Assembly (NCBI GenBank): GCA_020736575.1
Contig: JAGPYM010000033.1
Coordinates: 62,001 to 126,000, forward strand
DNA from: Thelonectria olida
Lineage: Eukaryota; Ascomycota; Sordariomycetes; Hypocreales; Nectriaceae
Direction: 5' to 3'
Length of the DNA stretch: 64,000 nucleotides
In this document: positions 32,183 to 43,154 of the stretch, one piece after another
How positions within the stretch are numbered: the stretch's first letter is position 1
How the letters are laid out: the number at the start of each line of letters is the position of its first letter
Made by a program: the position numbers and the translations under genes
Notes under the pieces: generated by a model
What the model saw: only the letters and a program-made list of their open reading frames with translations
Told to the model about the DNA's origin: nothing
Database searches by the model: none

Positions 32183-32680
32183 TCAAGAGTAGTCCTCCTC
32201 TGTCTCGCCGCTAAGAAAAGCGAACGTAATGCAGAACGGACGTTGACACGCATCGACGCCAATCATGTCAAGCAACGGCATTCCATACTTATTGGTCTTG
32301 TAAGTACAGTATAATAATAGTACGTGTGGATAGCTTTGAAGGTACAGTAGCGAGCCCGGATGGGCAAGTAAAACAGCTGACTCGGTCATCTGGGGCGAAT
32401 TGCATTCGATTCCAGAAACCTTCTTCGTCGAGCTGGTTAGCAAGTGCATGAATGCTGCTTTGACCAGCACAGATCTCTCTTCTTGCGGCTGCGATGCGAT
32501 TGTACACATCCTTTTGTGTTTGCGGCAGAGTCAGAGTGCTGACGTAAATATGTTCTGATATCCCTGGGAGCAATGCCGGCACTGGTAAGATTCGTTATCG
32601 TAGTCGCATCCTCGTTGTTGAACTTTCGATGCGCTGGATGTACGGAGGGATGGTGGCTCGGCGCGAGATTGTGCAAGGAA
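32183..32680 (-). pseudogene. Mutator-like (MULE/Hop) transposase fragment with frameshifts
   Basis: Three minus-strand frames in succession carry pieces of one fungal MULE transposase. They are HPAHRKFNNEDATTITNL and AGIAPRDIRTYLRQ (about 32676-32510), DVYNRIAAARREICAGQSS and ALANQLDEEGFWNRMQFA (about 32500-32380), then HVLLLYCTYKTNKYGMPLLD and GVDACQRPFCITFAFLSGET (about 32340-32185), the start of the DDE core. At least two frameshifts separate them. Only a fragment of the domain remains and no TIR is attached. In normal members LLDCTYKTN carries the first catalytic Asp; here it is Tyr. Confidence 0.75.
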
Positions 32681-32828
32681 AAACGCTTGTCCTGACGATG
32701 TCGTAGGGTCCAAGTGTTGAGACCGTATGACTAAGATGGTCCGATCTGCTGGTGGCTGGGATGTGGATACTATGTAATTATTTGTTGCCAAGTCCAAACA
32801 CGCGTCCGAAAAGCTCGCGATGTGAGGA

Positions 32829-34436
32829 TTATCCGCGGGGTGAAGTTGGTGGTGAGTCGGTGCTGGAACGGCGCCATTTGAAGGCCAAAGAGTTGTTCTT
32901 GCTGGAGCCACGGCCTTCGCTGCTTCCGCGTCTATGGATGCGGAGGAAGCCAAAGCGTCTACATTTTCCTCCGTCATCGTGGGCAAACACGGGGTCATCA
33001 CGTCGAGGAACTAGTGGAAGCTGATAAAGTGGAGGAAGTAGTGGAAGCTGATGAAGTGGAGGAAGTTGAAGAGGCTCAAGTTTGGTTGCTCGTCGAAGAT
33101 TGGGGGCCGACTTCTTGGTAAACACAGGAGCAGGATCCGAGTCAGACGTCGGAAGCTGGATTGCAAATTGACTCGCCCTTGAGACCATAAAGACTGGCCT
33201 CTCACGAGGTGAAGCCTTGGGACTGGCCTCTGAAGTTGCTGTTGGTCGACTTTCCAGGGAGCTGGTGTTAGCACCGGACTCAAAAGAGGCTCCTGTCGGT
33301 CGACGGCCATGAGTGGTGAGCTTAGGTCGGGTCTCTTGAGATGCCGTAGTAGATCGATGGGCATGATCACGAGCAGTCTTAGGGCGGCCCTCTGCAGCTG
33401 CCTTAGTAGTTCGACGGGCAGGCGCAGTGGCCTCAGAGGAGGTCTCTGAGGATGCTTCACGTCGAAGGTCCTTTGGTGAGGATGGCCGAGAGAGGGTTGG
33501 AGTATTTTTATCCCAGTCGCACTTCCCCGGGGGCAAGAAAAGATTCAAACCTAGAGGGCTTCTTGGGAAAGGCTGGGCAACCTCGACTTCGGTACGCACG
33601 ATGAACTCATCGAGGGGATGGAAAGAATTTCGACCGGAAGAGCCTGCAACCGACTTTTCATCTGGGGCTTTCCTGACGACCTGTGCGAGGAGTTCCTGAA
33701 TAGCTTCCTCGTGGGGCTCCTCAATAGTCTTCTCTTTCTCCTTAGATAGGTCGTTATGGAGTTCAGCGATATGTCGATGAGCTTGCTTAGTGGCGGTGGT
33801 ATTAGGGCGAGATGGTCGCTGGGGCTTGTGTGTCTCCCGGGGGCACCGTGATGAAGATGTAATGGATGAAGCCCTTAGAGGAAAAGCGATAGGCTTTGGG
33901 AAGGGCGAGTAGGTTGCCCCGATCTTCCGGGCCTGGGGTCTAGTGTTCTGGAGATTCCAAGAGGGGACTCGACGATCCTCCGCCTCTCGGGGCACGCGTT
34001 GTGGTGTTGTTCGGGGTTGAGCTTGTGTGGGGATTTGAGGAAGCGGTTTGTTTGGGGGTGGTGATGGTTGTTCTAGTGATTGAAGCTCGGCAGGGGACAG
34101 CAAGGCTGGGTATTGCTTCTTCTGGAGGAAGGGCTTGACGCCTTCTTTGGTTTCTAGGGGGCCAGGCTTTAAGAAGATGTCCCAGATCTCGTCGGAGGTT
34201 AGGTGGTGCTGGCAGTCGTCCTCGTGGGCAGTTCCTGACTCGGGCTGGTTGTCTACGAGTCCAGGTGCAGATCCATTGGATCCAACTGGTCCCCCGCTCT
34301 TAGGTCTGAAGCCTTGACCGTGGCTGTTCTGCGAGCTACTCTCGGCGCGTAGGCGCGTAGTGTTGCCCTTGGGGAAGTGCTTGCGGACCAGCTTGGGATT
34401 GAACAGCCGGCTTAGCTGCTTGGTGAGGCTGCCCAT
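32829..34436 (-). CDS. uncharacterised Ser/Pro-rich basic protein
   Basis: A single-exon ORF of 535 residues from ATG at 34436, in a strong context (CCCACCATGG). It begins MGSLTKQLSRLFNPKLVRKH and continues as a long disordered chain rich in Ser, Pro, Arg and Lys. Recognisable pieces are SDEIWDIFLKPGPLETKEGV, KPLPQIPTQAQP, a short helical stretch IAELHNDLSKEKEKTIEE, and repeated R.TTA/RPTATSEAS segments. No enzyme motif, signal peptide or membrane segment is visible. The N-terminus could be lipidated or amphipathic, but a Gly-2 motif is not convincing. The uninterrupted length in a region full of broken genes suggests a real gene. The 3' end lies next to MULE relic sequence. Function unknown. 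Confidence 0.6.
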   Translation of the reverse strand: MGSLTKQLSRLFNPKLVRKHFPKGNTTRLRAESSSQNSHGQGFRPKSGGPVGSNGSAPGLVDNQPESGTAHEDDCQHHLTSDEIWDIFLKPGPLETKEGVKPFLQKKQYPALLSPAELQSLEQPSPPPNKPLPQIPTQAQPRTTPQRVPREAEDRRVPSWNLQNTRPQARKIGATYSPFPKPIAFPLRASSITSSSRCPRETHKPQRPSRPNTTATKQAHRHIAELHNDLSKEKEKTIEEPHEEAIQELLAQVVRKAPDEKSVAGSSGRNSFHPLDEFIVRTEVEVAQPFPRSPLGLNLFLPPGKCDWDKNTPTLSRPSSPKDLRREASSETSSEATAPARRTTKAAAEGRPKTARDHAHRSTTASQETRPKLTTHGRRPTGASFESGANTSSLESRPTATSEASPKASPRERPVFMVSRASQFAIQLPTSDSDPAPVFTKKSAPNLRRATKLEPLQLPPLHQLPLLPPLYQLPLVPRRDDPVFAHDDGGKCRRFGFLRIHRRGSSEGRGSSKNNSLAFKWRRSSTDSPPTSPRG

Positions 34437-34689
34437 GGTGGGGGGAGGACGAGGACAGTGCAGGTGTAGATTGAGATGAGGTGGCAACTAAGATGAATGT
34501 GAGCAGAGGTTTGGTTTGAAGGGATCGGATCACAATCAGGGAGAGAGGGGGCAGTGTGACATCAAGTGGACGACAGAGAGAGGTCTTAACGAATGCTTCT
34601 GAGACACAACTGGTATGGTGGGGTCATACACACACACGGCGTTAATGTATGTGTTTGTGTTGTGTTCAAGTTGATCAAGAGAACCCCCT

Positions 34690-35400
34690 CCTCGAGCAAG
34701 AGAGAGACATGGAGACGGGCATTTCTGGTCGGAGGGGCTGATACATCCCCAACCATCGCTCCTGCCAGAAACGCAGCAATGATTCATTGTTTGCTTGCCC
34801 AAAGAAGGTTGGGGCCAGGAAACTGGAATTTGGCTTGCAGGCCCCGAAGTCGTAGCTGCCTGACCCGTAATCCCTTGTATCATCGAGAGGTGCAAGGAAG
34901 GGTTGTACTTGCCAGTTGAGTGATTTACACGTCACTGATCAGTCACCCAGTCTTGCAGAGCAGGTGGTCCGAGCACAAGTAGTTGCTTGAACCATGACAT
35001 GCTTCTTGAGAGTAATAAACCCAGCTCTAATGCGCCTCCCAGACAAGCGGCGTTAGCAAGGTTTGTGAAAAGAGAAGAAGGAAATCATGGCCCAAAGCGT
35101 ACCCGGAGGCGGAGGAGGGGGGAGGGGAAGGGTTGAAGAAAAGCAAGCACGCGGCACAGAGACAGACGAGGCGCAATCCGGCAAAGTAATAGAGACAAGA
35201 AGCACTCCATTGTCCCCGTCAAACCCCAGCAGTAACGGGGAGCTCTCGGTGCACGTCAGAAATGCTACCAAGCGATCAGATCCATAGCCCGAGGTCGAGA
35301 CATGGTTTGGATGGGACACAGGCCACTGGGGAATGTCGTACAGCGGAGCAGTGATCAGCGAGGGGCTAGTTTGAAGCCGTAAGTAGCTTAGAGTCCTGGC
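34690..35400. repeat. right copy of a diverged direct duplication
   Basis: Partner of about 28708-29470, in direct orientation about 6 kb away. It lacks the MITE that sits at the end of the left copy. No gene is recognised in it. Confidence 0.6.
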
Positions 35401-35652
35401 CCTATGACTTTTGGCCTCCCGAGCGGAATAAATATCATTCACTCAGTTGTGGCTGAAAGGTTTTGTGAAGCCAGGGGCACTGGCCAAACGGGGGTAAGGC
35501 CGTGCGAGAAGGGTAGCTGATCATCCCAGGTTAATGTGCGGACATTATCCGCTCAATCAGAGTCCGACAGGGGTCCAGCCAACCAGCAAATTAAAGGTAC
35601 ATCAATCTCCGCTTAATTTATATGGTGCCAGAAGTCCCAGCAATTCCGACCT

Positions 35653-36452
35653 CTACATAGAGGTACTTTGCACTCCTTGCAGCCGTGTGTCATTACAAGC
35701 TTTACAAGCAATAGGATTCTTATTGCGGATCCAATTATGCTGTGAAGCTGGTGTGAATACATCGCCAGTCCGAAACATCTTTCTTGACTGACTGTCCAAC
35801 TCATAATTTGCGATGAGGCTATTAACAAGGTGTTGCCGCCAGTCAGCTAGAGTCTTAAACGGCTTCCATTGAGGCTGCCCATGTAGCTGAAGAAGGAAGC
35901 TGTTCACCAGAGCTGTTTCTAGCAGTGAGTCCCAAGCTAAAGCCTTCCATTTATTGGTGACCTCGCGCAGTCAAGAGGGACAGAGTGTATGTGGTTTGGC
36001 CGTAACGGGTCACCTGTCGCTGTGGTCTTATGCGTAAACGCGTTAAACCGTAGCGTCAGAGAGAGCCCCGTCCGCGCTCCCCTGTAGGGAGGCAAGTGTC
36101 TGTATATTGCAGTGGTTCTATATACAGAGGGAAGGTGGGAGGGAAGAATCGAGTCTTGACTGCGTGAGAGATGACGAGCTACTTGCAGAGGCGAGCAATT
36201 GACTCCCATGAGGCAGTTGCAGGAGGGGAAGAACCCCTCAGTAAGCCCTCCAAGGCGGGGAGCCTATTCTGCAGTGTGGTCATCACGTGAGGCAACCCCA
36301 ATAAAACTATCCCCTTTAGTTTTTAAATTACACGCTACCCTTGACACAGTAGTAGTAGGTTTCCCCTCCACCCAACACTGCGGTTCAACCAATGGTGTAT
36401 AGAGCCATGACCCCTCACCCTTGTGAAAAACGGTCGAGACCGATTTTAGGGT
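35653..36452 (-). pseudogene. piggyBac-like transposase C-terminal relic, split by a 361-bp insertion
   Basis: On the minus strand a frame opens at 36452 after two TGA codons (36453-36458) and reads STVFHKGEGSWLYTPLVEP then CWVEGKPTTTVSRVACN. It is interrupted at 36318 by a 361-bp element and resumes at 35949 as KWKALAWDSLLETALVNSFL, ADWRQHLVNSLIANYE and IACKACNDTRL, ending at TAG 35653. The pattern (W.LLETALVNSFLLQ, WRQHL.N.LI, then a CxxC zinc ribbon) matches the C-terminus of fungal piggyBac-type (DDE_Tnp_1_7) transposases as I know them. The catalytic part is missing. Removing the insertion and one TTTA copy restores the frame, so the gene predates the insertion. Confidence 0.65.
35954..36314. 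mobile_element. 361-bp element, copy 1, TTTA target duplication
   Basis: This element begins TTGGTGACCTCGCGCAG and ends ACTATCCCC, with TTTA on both sides (35950-35953 and 36315-36318). A second copy of the same length, identical by eye, is at 45325-45685, also flanked by TTTA on both sides. In each place it interrupts a transposon reading frame that becomes continuous once it is removed. It has no long TIR, no TG..CA ends, no A-rich tail and no real coding capacity. The superfamily is unknown; a SINE-like, TRIM/solo-LTR-like or unusual DNA element are all possible. Confidence 0.88.
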
Positions 36453-37457
36453 TCATCAATGCTCAATTCTCACATGAAGCCCTGGCTACCCCTCAGCCAG
36501 CCAGACATCTTCTTCTCAGCCATGCCTCGCAATAGTTCATTAGCAGCTGCCGCCCAGTTCACACAACGACCAACGACCCTAAGAGCCTATTCCTACCAAA
36601 TGACGGCTCTACCCGGTTCCTCCACTACAGTACTGATGCCAAACCGGACTTCGGCCCAGAGCTGCGTTTATTCCGATCAGAGCCCTGAAAAAGAAGGAGG
36701 TATCAATGTCAGGTACATCAAGGAGTGCGAGGAATGAGTGAATGGTAACCGGCAGCTAGACAGTTCTTTGAACAGATTACATGTGGGTTCGGGATGTGTC
36801 TAGCAGAGTCGATCAGGCAACTGCAGACCAATCGTCGAGACTAGATGATTGATTTGTCCTGAGTGGTTAGTACATCAGTTAAAGAAGATTAAAGGATATA
36901 CAGTATTGTAAAAGGTCAAATATGAGAGGCAGGCACCGCCAGGGTACAACCCTAGGCGTCGATGCATCGAATAGAGCAGCGACTAGTCGCAAGGCGTAAA
37001 GCTCATAGGAGACTCGCGTTAGTGAAATCATGATTAATATTCGCAAGGTACGTAGCGGCCCCCCAGCCGCTCTTTCATCAGCCCGCCACCCGCGACGTGA
37101 AGCTTCCCTGGTCTGGCTTTCCGACTGACGTATCACCATCTGGGTGGCGTCTCTGCCGGGGCTCGAACTTAACCCCAATGGGTAAGGGTATCTTGCGTCA
37201 CACTGATGGCAATGTTGCTTTAAAATTTCGTGGTCTGACTGTGGTCATCTCATGCTTTTCCTCCGGCTCACGTATTACTGGCGGGTCTCAAGATCGACCA
37301 TCCCTGGACCTTCGTACCTCCGGTAGGGGGGTGAAATGACTAGCAAAAGGAACCATAAACACAACCACTTCACATAATCCTCCACGCATTGTATCGCGAA
37401 AACCGCCCAGTCCCTTTCTCTCCCACATCGGACTGGAATTCCCCAAGCGACAACACG

Positions 37458-37909
37458 ATGCGTCATGCCAAACATAACTGTACCACCAAAGAAGACCGAC
37501 TCATGGAGCGCTCGCGCCAGGAAAGTACCTGCTCCGAACGCAGCTGCAAGGGCATGACGGCCGATGAGACACGGGGATTATGGATTCGCATGCTTGAGGT
37601 GCAGCAGCGGTATGGGTGCTATACTTCTGCGAGGATGGATATGGCGTTGAATGCTGGTGATGATGGGCTTGACCTCATGCGTAGGTTTTCTCTTCTACAG
37701 CGTTCCGTTTTCCTCCACTATGGTAGGGGGTTTGGCGTTGATTGAAAGCAGCCAACCGATTTATCATTGATACCCTCAACGAGTCTATCGGTGACCTTCC
37801 GGACGAGGGGAGGGAGATGTTGAACCGCTACCTATGCCCGTCTTCATGTCTGACGAAGCAGAAATGGAAGTTTTGGAAGAAAGACTGGACCAACTTTGTG
37901 TGTAGCTGA
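37458..37909 (+). CDS. small conserved-looking protein of unknown function
   Basis: Two exons, 37458-37680 and 37752-37909, with a 71-bp intron (GTAGGT donor, AAGCAG acceptor), give 126 residues. The chain reads MRHAKHNCTTKEDRLMERSR, then CSERSCKGMTADETRGLWIR, QQRYGCYTSARMDMAL and, in exon 2, NRFIIDTLNESIGDLPDEGR and EMLNRYL. It has charged, amphipathic helices and four cysteines in the first third. Splicing restores one coherent frame, which supports a real gene. I believe similar small proteins occur in other ascomycetes, but no function can be given. No signal peptide or membrane segment is visible. Confidence 0.5.
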
Positions 37910-38282
37910 GAATGATTCATGTCGGAGTATATGAAGCGCATGATAGTTGGGGTTATTAGTCGTGTTCAATGGCGTTTGTTGCTTGGGAACTTAGATCACG
38001 GAGTTGGGAAATTAATGCAGCTCAAGCAGGGAATTGATGATGGCGCCTGACAAACTTAATGGAGTTTCCCTGTATCTTGGACATACCGATCATATCAGAA
38101 GGGAATTATGATTTTCTGTTTGTAGATAAGTTGACGCCTACGTTCATCACATCGTGCCGTGATCATTCATTCAACGTCTCTCTCATCCCGTCCCACCTAG
38201 AGCTTCTCCTTCATGAAAGCATGCTCTCAGTAACTCATACCCGGGGACTTGACATGGAAGTGGGTTGTTCCAATGCACCACC

Positions 38283-41200
38283 CAGACATGGCTATATGAA
38301 TATTCAAATACCGTCTTATATGAATATGCATGCATATTCATAGAAGAGGGGGGTCCTGATTGGCTCAACTTAGATTTAATGTCTGTGGGAGATGATAGGT
38401 ACTAGTCACATCCGGCCTCATTAGCTTAGGCGGCAGGTCTCGACGCAGCCATTAGGTATTTAGAGAGCTACCACCACTCTGTCACAATTTCTGATGGATC
38501 TGGATCATGAGGATAGAAGCTCTTGGTTTTTCTATCTGGTGAGTGGAAATAGGTTGGGTTCTTATACCCAAGATGAATTGGGCCTCTGGGGCCGTTGTGT
38601 TGAAGAACTTGCTTTTTGGGAGACATAGGTGATACCAGCCTCTGACGGGAAGTCCGGACTTCCGGGCTGCCGGTCTGAACAGCCTGTCTGAACAGCTAGA
38701 ATACCTTCTTTCCGGTTTGATCAAATGTATGACCCTCTGGTCTGTTGGATATGACACATTCCAAATACACTTCATGCCAGCACCAATCTCTCTACCCGAC
38801 AATATCTTGATTAGATCCCAAAGAAAACTCTTCAATTAACGCATGCCATGCAGTAACATACTGCTTATTAGCATCTATAGCTTCTCAGGCTTCTGAGATA
38901 TCAGTCTCATGGACTAACAACGCTTCTATCGGCTCGTTTGCATCGAAACTTTCATGGAATTTCAACGCCTTTTTCTATATAGATTATCCCGATAAACACC
39001 TCCAAGTTGAGCTTGGCCCGAAGCGCAGAAAGACCAAGGGACATCGTGCTTACGTTTGTCTTCACTGTCAGAGCCCTCCATGATCGAATCGAGTGCCTGG
39101 TAACGCTATACACCATGCAGAAACGGCTCACCGAGCTCTTATACGAGCAAACGAGGCTGCAAATGATACTCCATCTAGTACATTTGCCTTGGGTGTTTCG
39201 TCTGGCACTATCGATTCGTATATCGTCTCTCGTCCTTCGCAGGCTGCTCTGCGCAACTGTTTTAATAAGCAAGCCTATATTGAGGCAGTTGTGGGGCTTC
39301 TAACAAGGCGCAGACTGCCCTTCTCGGCAGTTGAGTACTCTGAGCTGCGAGATCTGGCTCTAGCATGTAATCCAGCCATCGGGGACCTTCTCATCAACGA
39401 TCGAAAGCAGGCTATGGGTTATATTAACTCGAACTACTCGTTATACACCTCACAGCTTGCCGAGAGCCTTCAAACCACGCAGTCGAAGATACACATATCT
39501 TCTGATCTCTGGACATCGCCACATCGCCATGGCGTACTCGCTGTATGCGTTCAATGGGTCGATGGGGACTTCAAACTTCAGAAAGCACTACTAGGATTGC
39601 CAGAGTGCAAATACAGCCATTCTGGTGCTACGCAGGCTGAGTTGATCGCCGGTACGCTACGGAAGTTCAATATTACTGCTCAAAACCTCGGCTATTATAT
39701 AGGCGATAATGCTACATCAAATGACTCCTGTTTAGAGGAGCTATCAAAGGTTTTGGAGGCGGAATCAGGCGTAAGTTTAACTCTTGGCCGCTAATACTGC
39801 TGTAACCTGTACTAAATTATAGTATAGGCTGAGTACCCTCACAAACGCCGCAGAATCCGCTGCATCGGCCATATTATCAATCTCGCCTTACAAGCATTCC
39901 TTCTTGCTCGCTCAAAAGCAGCTCTTGGAGCTGCACTCGAAGCTACTGCCGATGAGCCCGGTTCAACTATGCTAGAGGAGTTCTCACAGCAATTACATGA
40001 GCTGGATCCGGCGGAGATTGAGGCACATTCGGACACCACGACGCAGCAAGAACAACAGGAGGAAGAGCGGCAGAAGCAGCCCATGAGAAGATCTATAAAG
40101 GCGAGAGGGAAGCGAGCCGCAACTACGCATCAGCAAGCCAGCAACAACGATGATCGCTTCGCTGGCTGGCAAGGCATTCCAGCGCTAGCAAAACTTCATG
40201 CACTTGCAGTCTATATACGGAGCTCAGCTCTACACAACGATCAGTGGTACGATGCTGTAGGTAAGCAACTAGGTATCGATAATATCACGAGATGGTCCTC
40301 ATGGCATAGAGTTATCACTATCGCGTTAAAGAAGAAGCCACAGATCATCCAGTTTACTGCTGAACATGATAATGATCTCGAAGGCAATACTCTTAGCAGT
40401 AGAGATTGGGAAATGCTAGAAAGAACGCTAGAATTCCTTCAACCTTTCTATGAGGCCACGTTGGAAGCTGAAGGCGCTATGTCATCAATCTCACAGTCAC
40501 TTGAGCTGCTGGACCTTCTCCTAGGACACTGCGAAAAGTGGAAGGTATGCGGCTAAGTTTTACATCTTCCTGCTTTACCTATAGCTTATACGGCATGCTA
40601 ATCAGCTAATTAGGCCCACTACTCGCAGCCGAGCAATCACGATGATCGTATAATTCACTCTATCCATATGTGTTGGTCTATACTCGATAAGTATTACACT
40701 ATGACCGAGGATGTCCCCGTACATGCCGCCGCCCTCCTTCTCGATCCTTCTAAACGCAAGAGCTATATTGAAGAATGTTGGCCCGAGGTATGGCACGAGG
40801 GCGCGTTTGCCGCCGCCCGTAGTCTCTGGAATGAAGAGTACAATCACGATGTCGAGATACAGCTCTCAGAGCAATCCTTGGCTGTGCCTGCTTAATTAAA
40901 GCGAAAGAAGGATACGACGCTCTCAAAGATGCGCTTAGAGCTGCGAAATAAGACGATGGCGAGAGCACGGGGCAAGGATGATTTCGATAGCTTCATCTCC
41001 AAGGCTCCTATCGCACTTGCAGAGGGTTCTACGCCCCTTCAATGGTGGTGTAGTAGGGACGTTCGCACAGCGTACCCACGGCTTAGCCGTATGGCTATCG
41101 ATATCCTGTCTGTACCAGCAGAATCAGCAGAGCCAGAGCGGACCTTTTCAGGGGCTAGGCGCACAGCTAGATGGGATAGGCTACGATTGCTGATTGAGAG

Positions 41201-41527
41201 CATTGAGAAGATTGAGTGTATCGGCAACTGGCTGCGAGAGGGACATATTAGACCCTCAGCTGAGGGCGGGATAGGCCTTCCGTGTGATCCAGAGGCTATA
41301 GAAGGAGATATCTAATAGCGTACAGGGCAAACGGGAGTGATTCAGACGTTTTCGGGCTATATAGCTACCTCAATCGATTCCTCTTACTTCACTGCAGTAG
41401 CTTGGCATCACGTGAGCCCTTATATGAACATGCATGAATATGTTATATGAATATGTGTTTTGCTAGATAAGTTGAATATAATATGAATATAAGAAAATCA
41501 GCGTGAATATTCATATAGCCATGTATG
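38283..41527 (+). mobile_element. hAT element 1, about 3.2 kb, decayed
   Basis: CATGGCTATATGAATATTCA at 38287-38306 is repeated in inverse orientation at 41504-41523, and the match extends outward with one mismatch to CA[G/T]A. A BED-finger hAT transposase lies between. Further TATATGAATATGCATG-type inverted repeats lie just inside both ends. The flanking 8-mers (GCACCACC and GACAAGAC) do not match, so no target duplication is visible. Confidence 0.75.
39003..41315 (+). pseudogene. hAT transposase with two in-frame stops
   Basis: Introns at 39771-39827 and 40545-40613 join three exons in one frame. A BED zinc finger (HRAYVCLHC to NAIHHAETAH) opens the protein but contains a TGA at 39081-39083. 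Then come ELRDLALACNPAI, KIHISSDLWTSPHRHGVLAV (first catalytic Asp region), GYYIGDNATSNDSCLEEL (second), and RRRIRCIGHIINLALQAFLL. The C-terminal hAT dimerisation domain includes YPRLSRMAIDILSVPAESAE PERTFSGARR. A TAA at 40893-40895 lies before the last 140 codons. Both stops differ from sense codons by one C-to-T change. The protein would cut at the TIRs and insert the element with 8-bp duplications. Now inactive unless the stops are read through. Confidence 0.85.
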
Positions 41528-42028
41528 GACAAGACGCATACGATAAATGATTGCAGGGACCCTACAAAAGGGACGGCCGAGAAGACATCCGAGAGAGGTA
41601 CAGGCATGAGTGATGGGCTGTAGATAGAGGCATGAGGCTGAAGTAGTGAATGGAATAGGGGGCCCTACAGGTAGTTGTTGACCTCGCAGAATTGAGTATG
41701 GTAGCCTGGATGGGCTGACGGCTTCCGAGTTCTGCAAGAATGTTGAATGAATGATATACAATTTTAAAATAATAATTAATGAGGGATTTCAAAGGCACTT
41801 GCGTATATTCTCTTGGTACCAAGCAATTTAATTGTATGATCCCGATAGCCAAGACTGGATATTATGAAATGTCAACAAGCGAGATGTGAGTCCAATAGTA
41901 TCATCCCACCGCCTCCCACCTCCTTTGCACCAGGAACGAAGCTTACCCCCCTTCCGATCAAGTCCTCGAATCCATGTCTCAGTCGATAAAACAAACGAGC
42001 TCTCCATACTCTACATCAAGCGCTATGC
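41528..42028. other. intergenic gap
   Basis: Between hAT element 1 and the sulfurtransferase gene. No gene recognised. Confidence 0.4.
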
Positions 42029-43154
42029 TCAAGGCTGTGTCTTCCGAATCAAATAGTCCGATGCCCGTACTCTTTGCGTCCACTCACTATGAGATAGTCA
42101 GTCATGCCTTTAACAGTCACGAAGAAAAACATGGTAGAAGGTGCGGGCAGTAGAGGCTAGAAACTGACCTCCAGCTTCCATCATAAACCTTGCGTGAATC
42201 GGAAGAACCGCATTGGGCCTCATTCAGCGCTGTTTCAATCACATACGCTGTGATGCTTGTTCCACTCGAGATAATGGGCTTTAGAGGATCCACACCTTTC
42301 GTTTTAAACAGTTTCATCAGTTGATCAGATGGAAAGAATGCCTTCGTTTCCGGATCCAGCATTAAGTCGTAGGGGATATTGATGGAGCCAGGCATGTGTC
42401 CCGACGTCCAGTCCGGCCGTGGACCCGAATACCTTCCGCTGAATTCGTTGCTAGATCGCGAATCCAGAACCTGTATGCCCTCTCTACCCTCCTTATTATG
42501 GTCCATGACTGCTTCGCGAACTTCCTCATAACTAGCAATTTTGGTCTCGTCCATCTTGGGAACCGGATAGGTACTATGCTCGAAGCTACGTATCTCCCCT
42601 TGTTCTGTCGGCAGGTCCTGTTCAACCCACAACCGGAAGTTATTGAGGATGTGCACCTTCGGGTGGCAAAAAGCCTTCAACATCCACCCTACCCTCGGTG
42701 CCGAGAAGATACCTAGCTCCTTTGTGTCATACACTACCAGAATGTCTTCCTTGCGAATGCCCAACCCGCTCATAGAGGCGGCGAAGTCCACAGCGCTGGG
42801 TAGCAGATGAGGAAAAGGGGAGTGCGTGTCGATAACCTGGTCGAGGTCGAAGAAGCGAGCGTTCGGGATGCGTTTCTGGCGGAAGACCTGGATACCGGCA
42901 AGACCCTCATGGTCATTGGCTGGAAACCAAGAGGCGCACAAGGGAATAACTCGCGGCTCGTGGGAGACGGTAGATGGTGGATTCGTCTTAATAGCATTGT
43001 GCAGGTCCCTCGGACTCATGAGGTAGGAGGTCATTGAGCGACGGGTTGAGGGTAAACTGAGCCTGCTGTGATAACTGGGAGATAGTAAGAATGTGCGAGA
43101 GCTAAATCTAGGCAAACAACCGCTCGGAAAGGGGAAAGCTGGCAGTACAGCCAT
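42029..43154 (-). CDS. 3-mercaptopyruvate/thiosulfate sulfurtransferase homologue without catalytic Cys
   Basis: Two exons, 42169-43154 and 42029-42086, with an 82-bp intron (GTCAGT donor, CATAG acceptor), give 347 residues ending WTQRVRASDYLIRKTQP. It has the tandem rhodanese layout: an inactive N-terminal domain (IPNARFFDLDQVIDTHSPFP, LVVYDTKELGIFSAPRVGWM) and a C-terminal domain (VLDSRSSNEFSGR, SGHMPGSINIPYD). A Ser/Arg-rich N-terminus of about 45 residues may direct it to mitochondria, with MTSYLMSPRDL as a cytosolic alternative start. Family members carry a catalytic loop like CGTGVTA after KPII. Here residues 292-303 read KPIISSGTSITA, one residue shorter and without cysteine. It should be unable to form the persulfide and may be a pseudoenzyme. 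The TUM1 homologues that thiolate tRNA need that cysteine. Confidence 0.85.

Noticed and set aside
35937..36209. Identical short minus-strand ORFs here and at 45260-45580
   Set aside because: They are antisense frames inside the two copies of the 361-bp element; identity reflects the element and not a gene.
36315..36318. TTTA flanks interpreted as piggyBac TTAA duplications
   Set aside because: The sequence is TTTA on both sides at both sites, not TTAA, and the element has no piggyBac-type TIR.
37150..37200. Segment GCTCGAACTTAACCCC resembling a tRNA T-arm on the minus strand
   Set aside because: The loop would be nine bases and no acceptor, D or anticodon stem can be formed around it.
38482..38835. 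Minus-strand ORF of 117 codons inside hAT element 1
   Set aside because: Vaguely retroelement-like wording (FNTTAPEAQFILGI) but no conserved motif could be confirmed.
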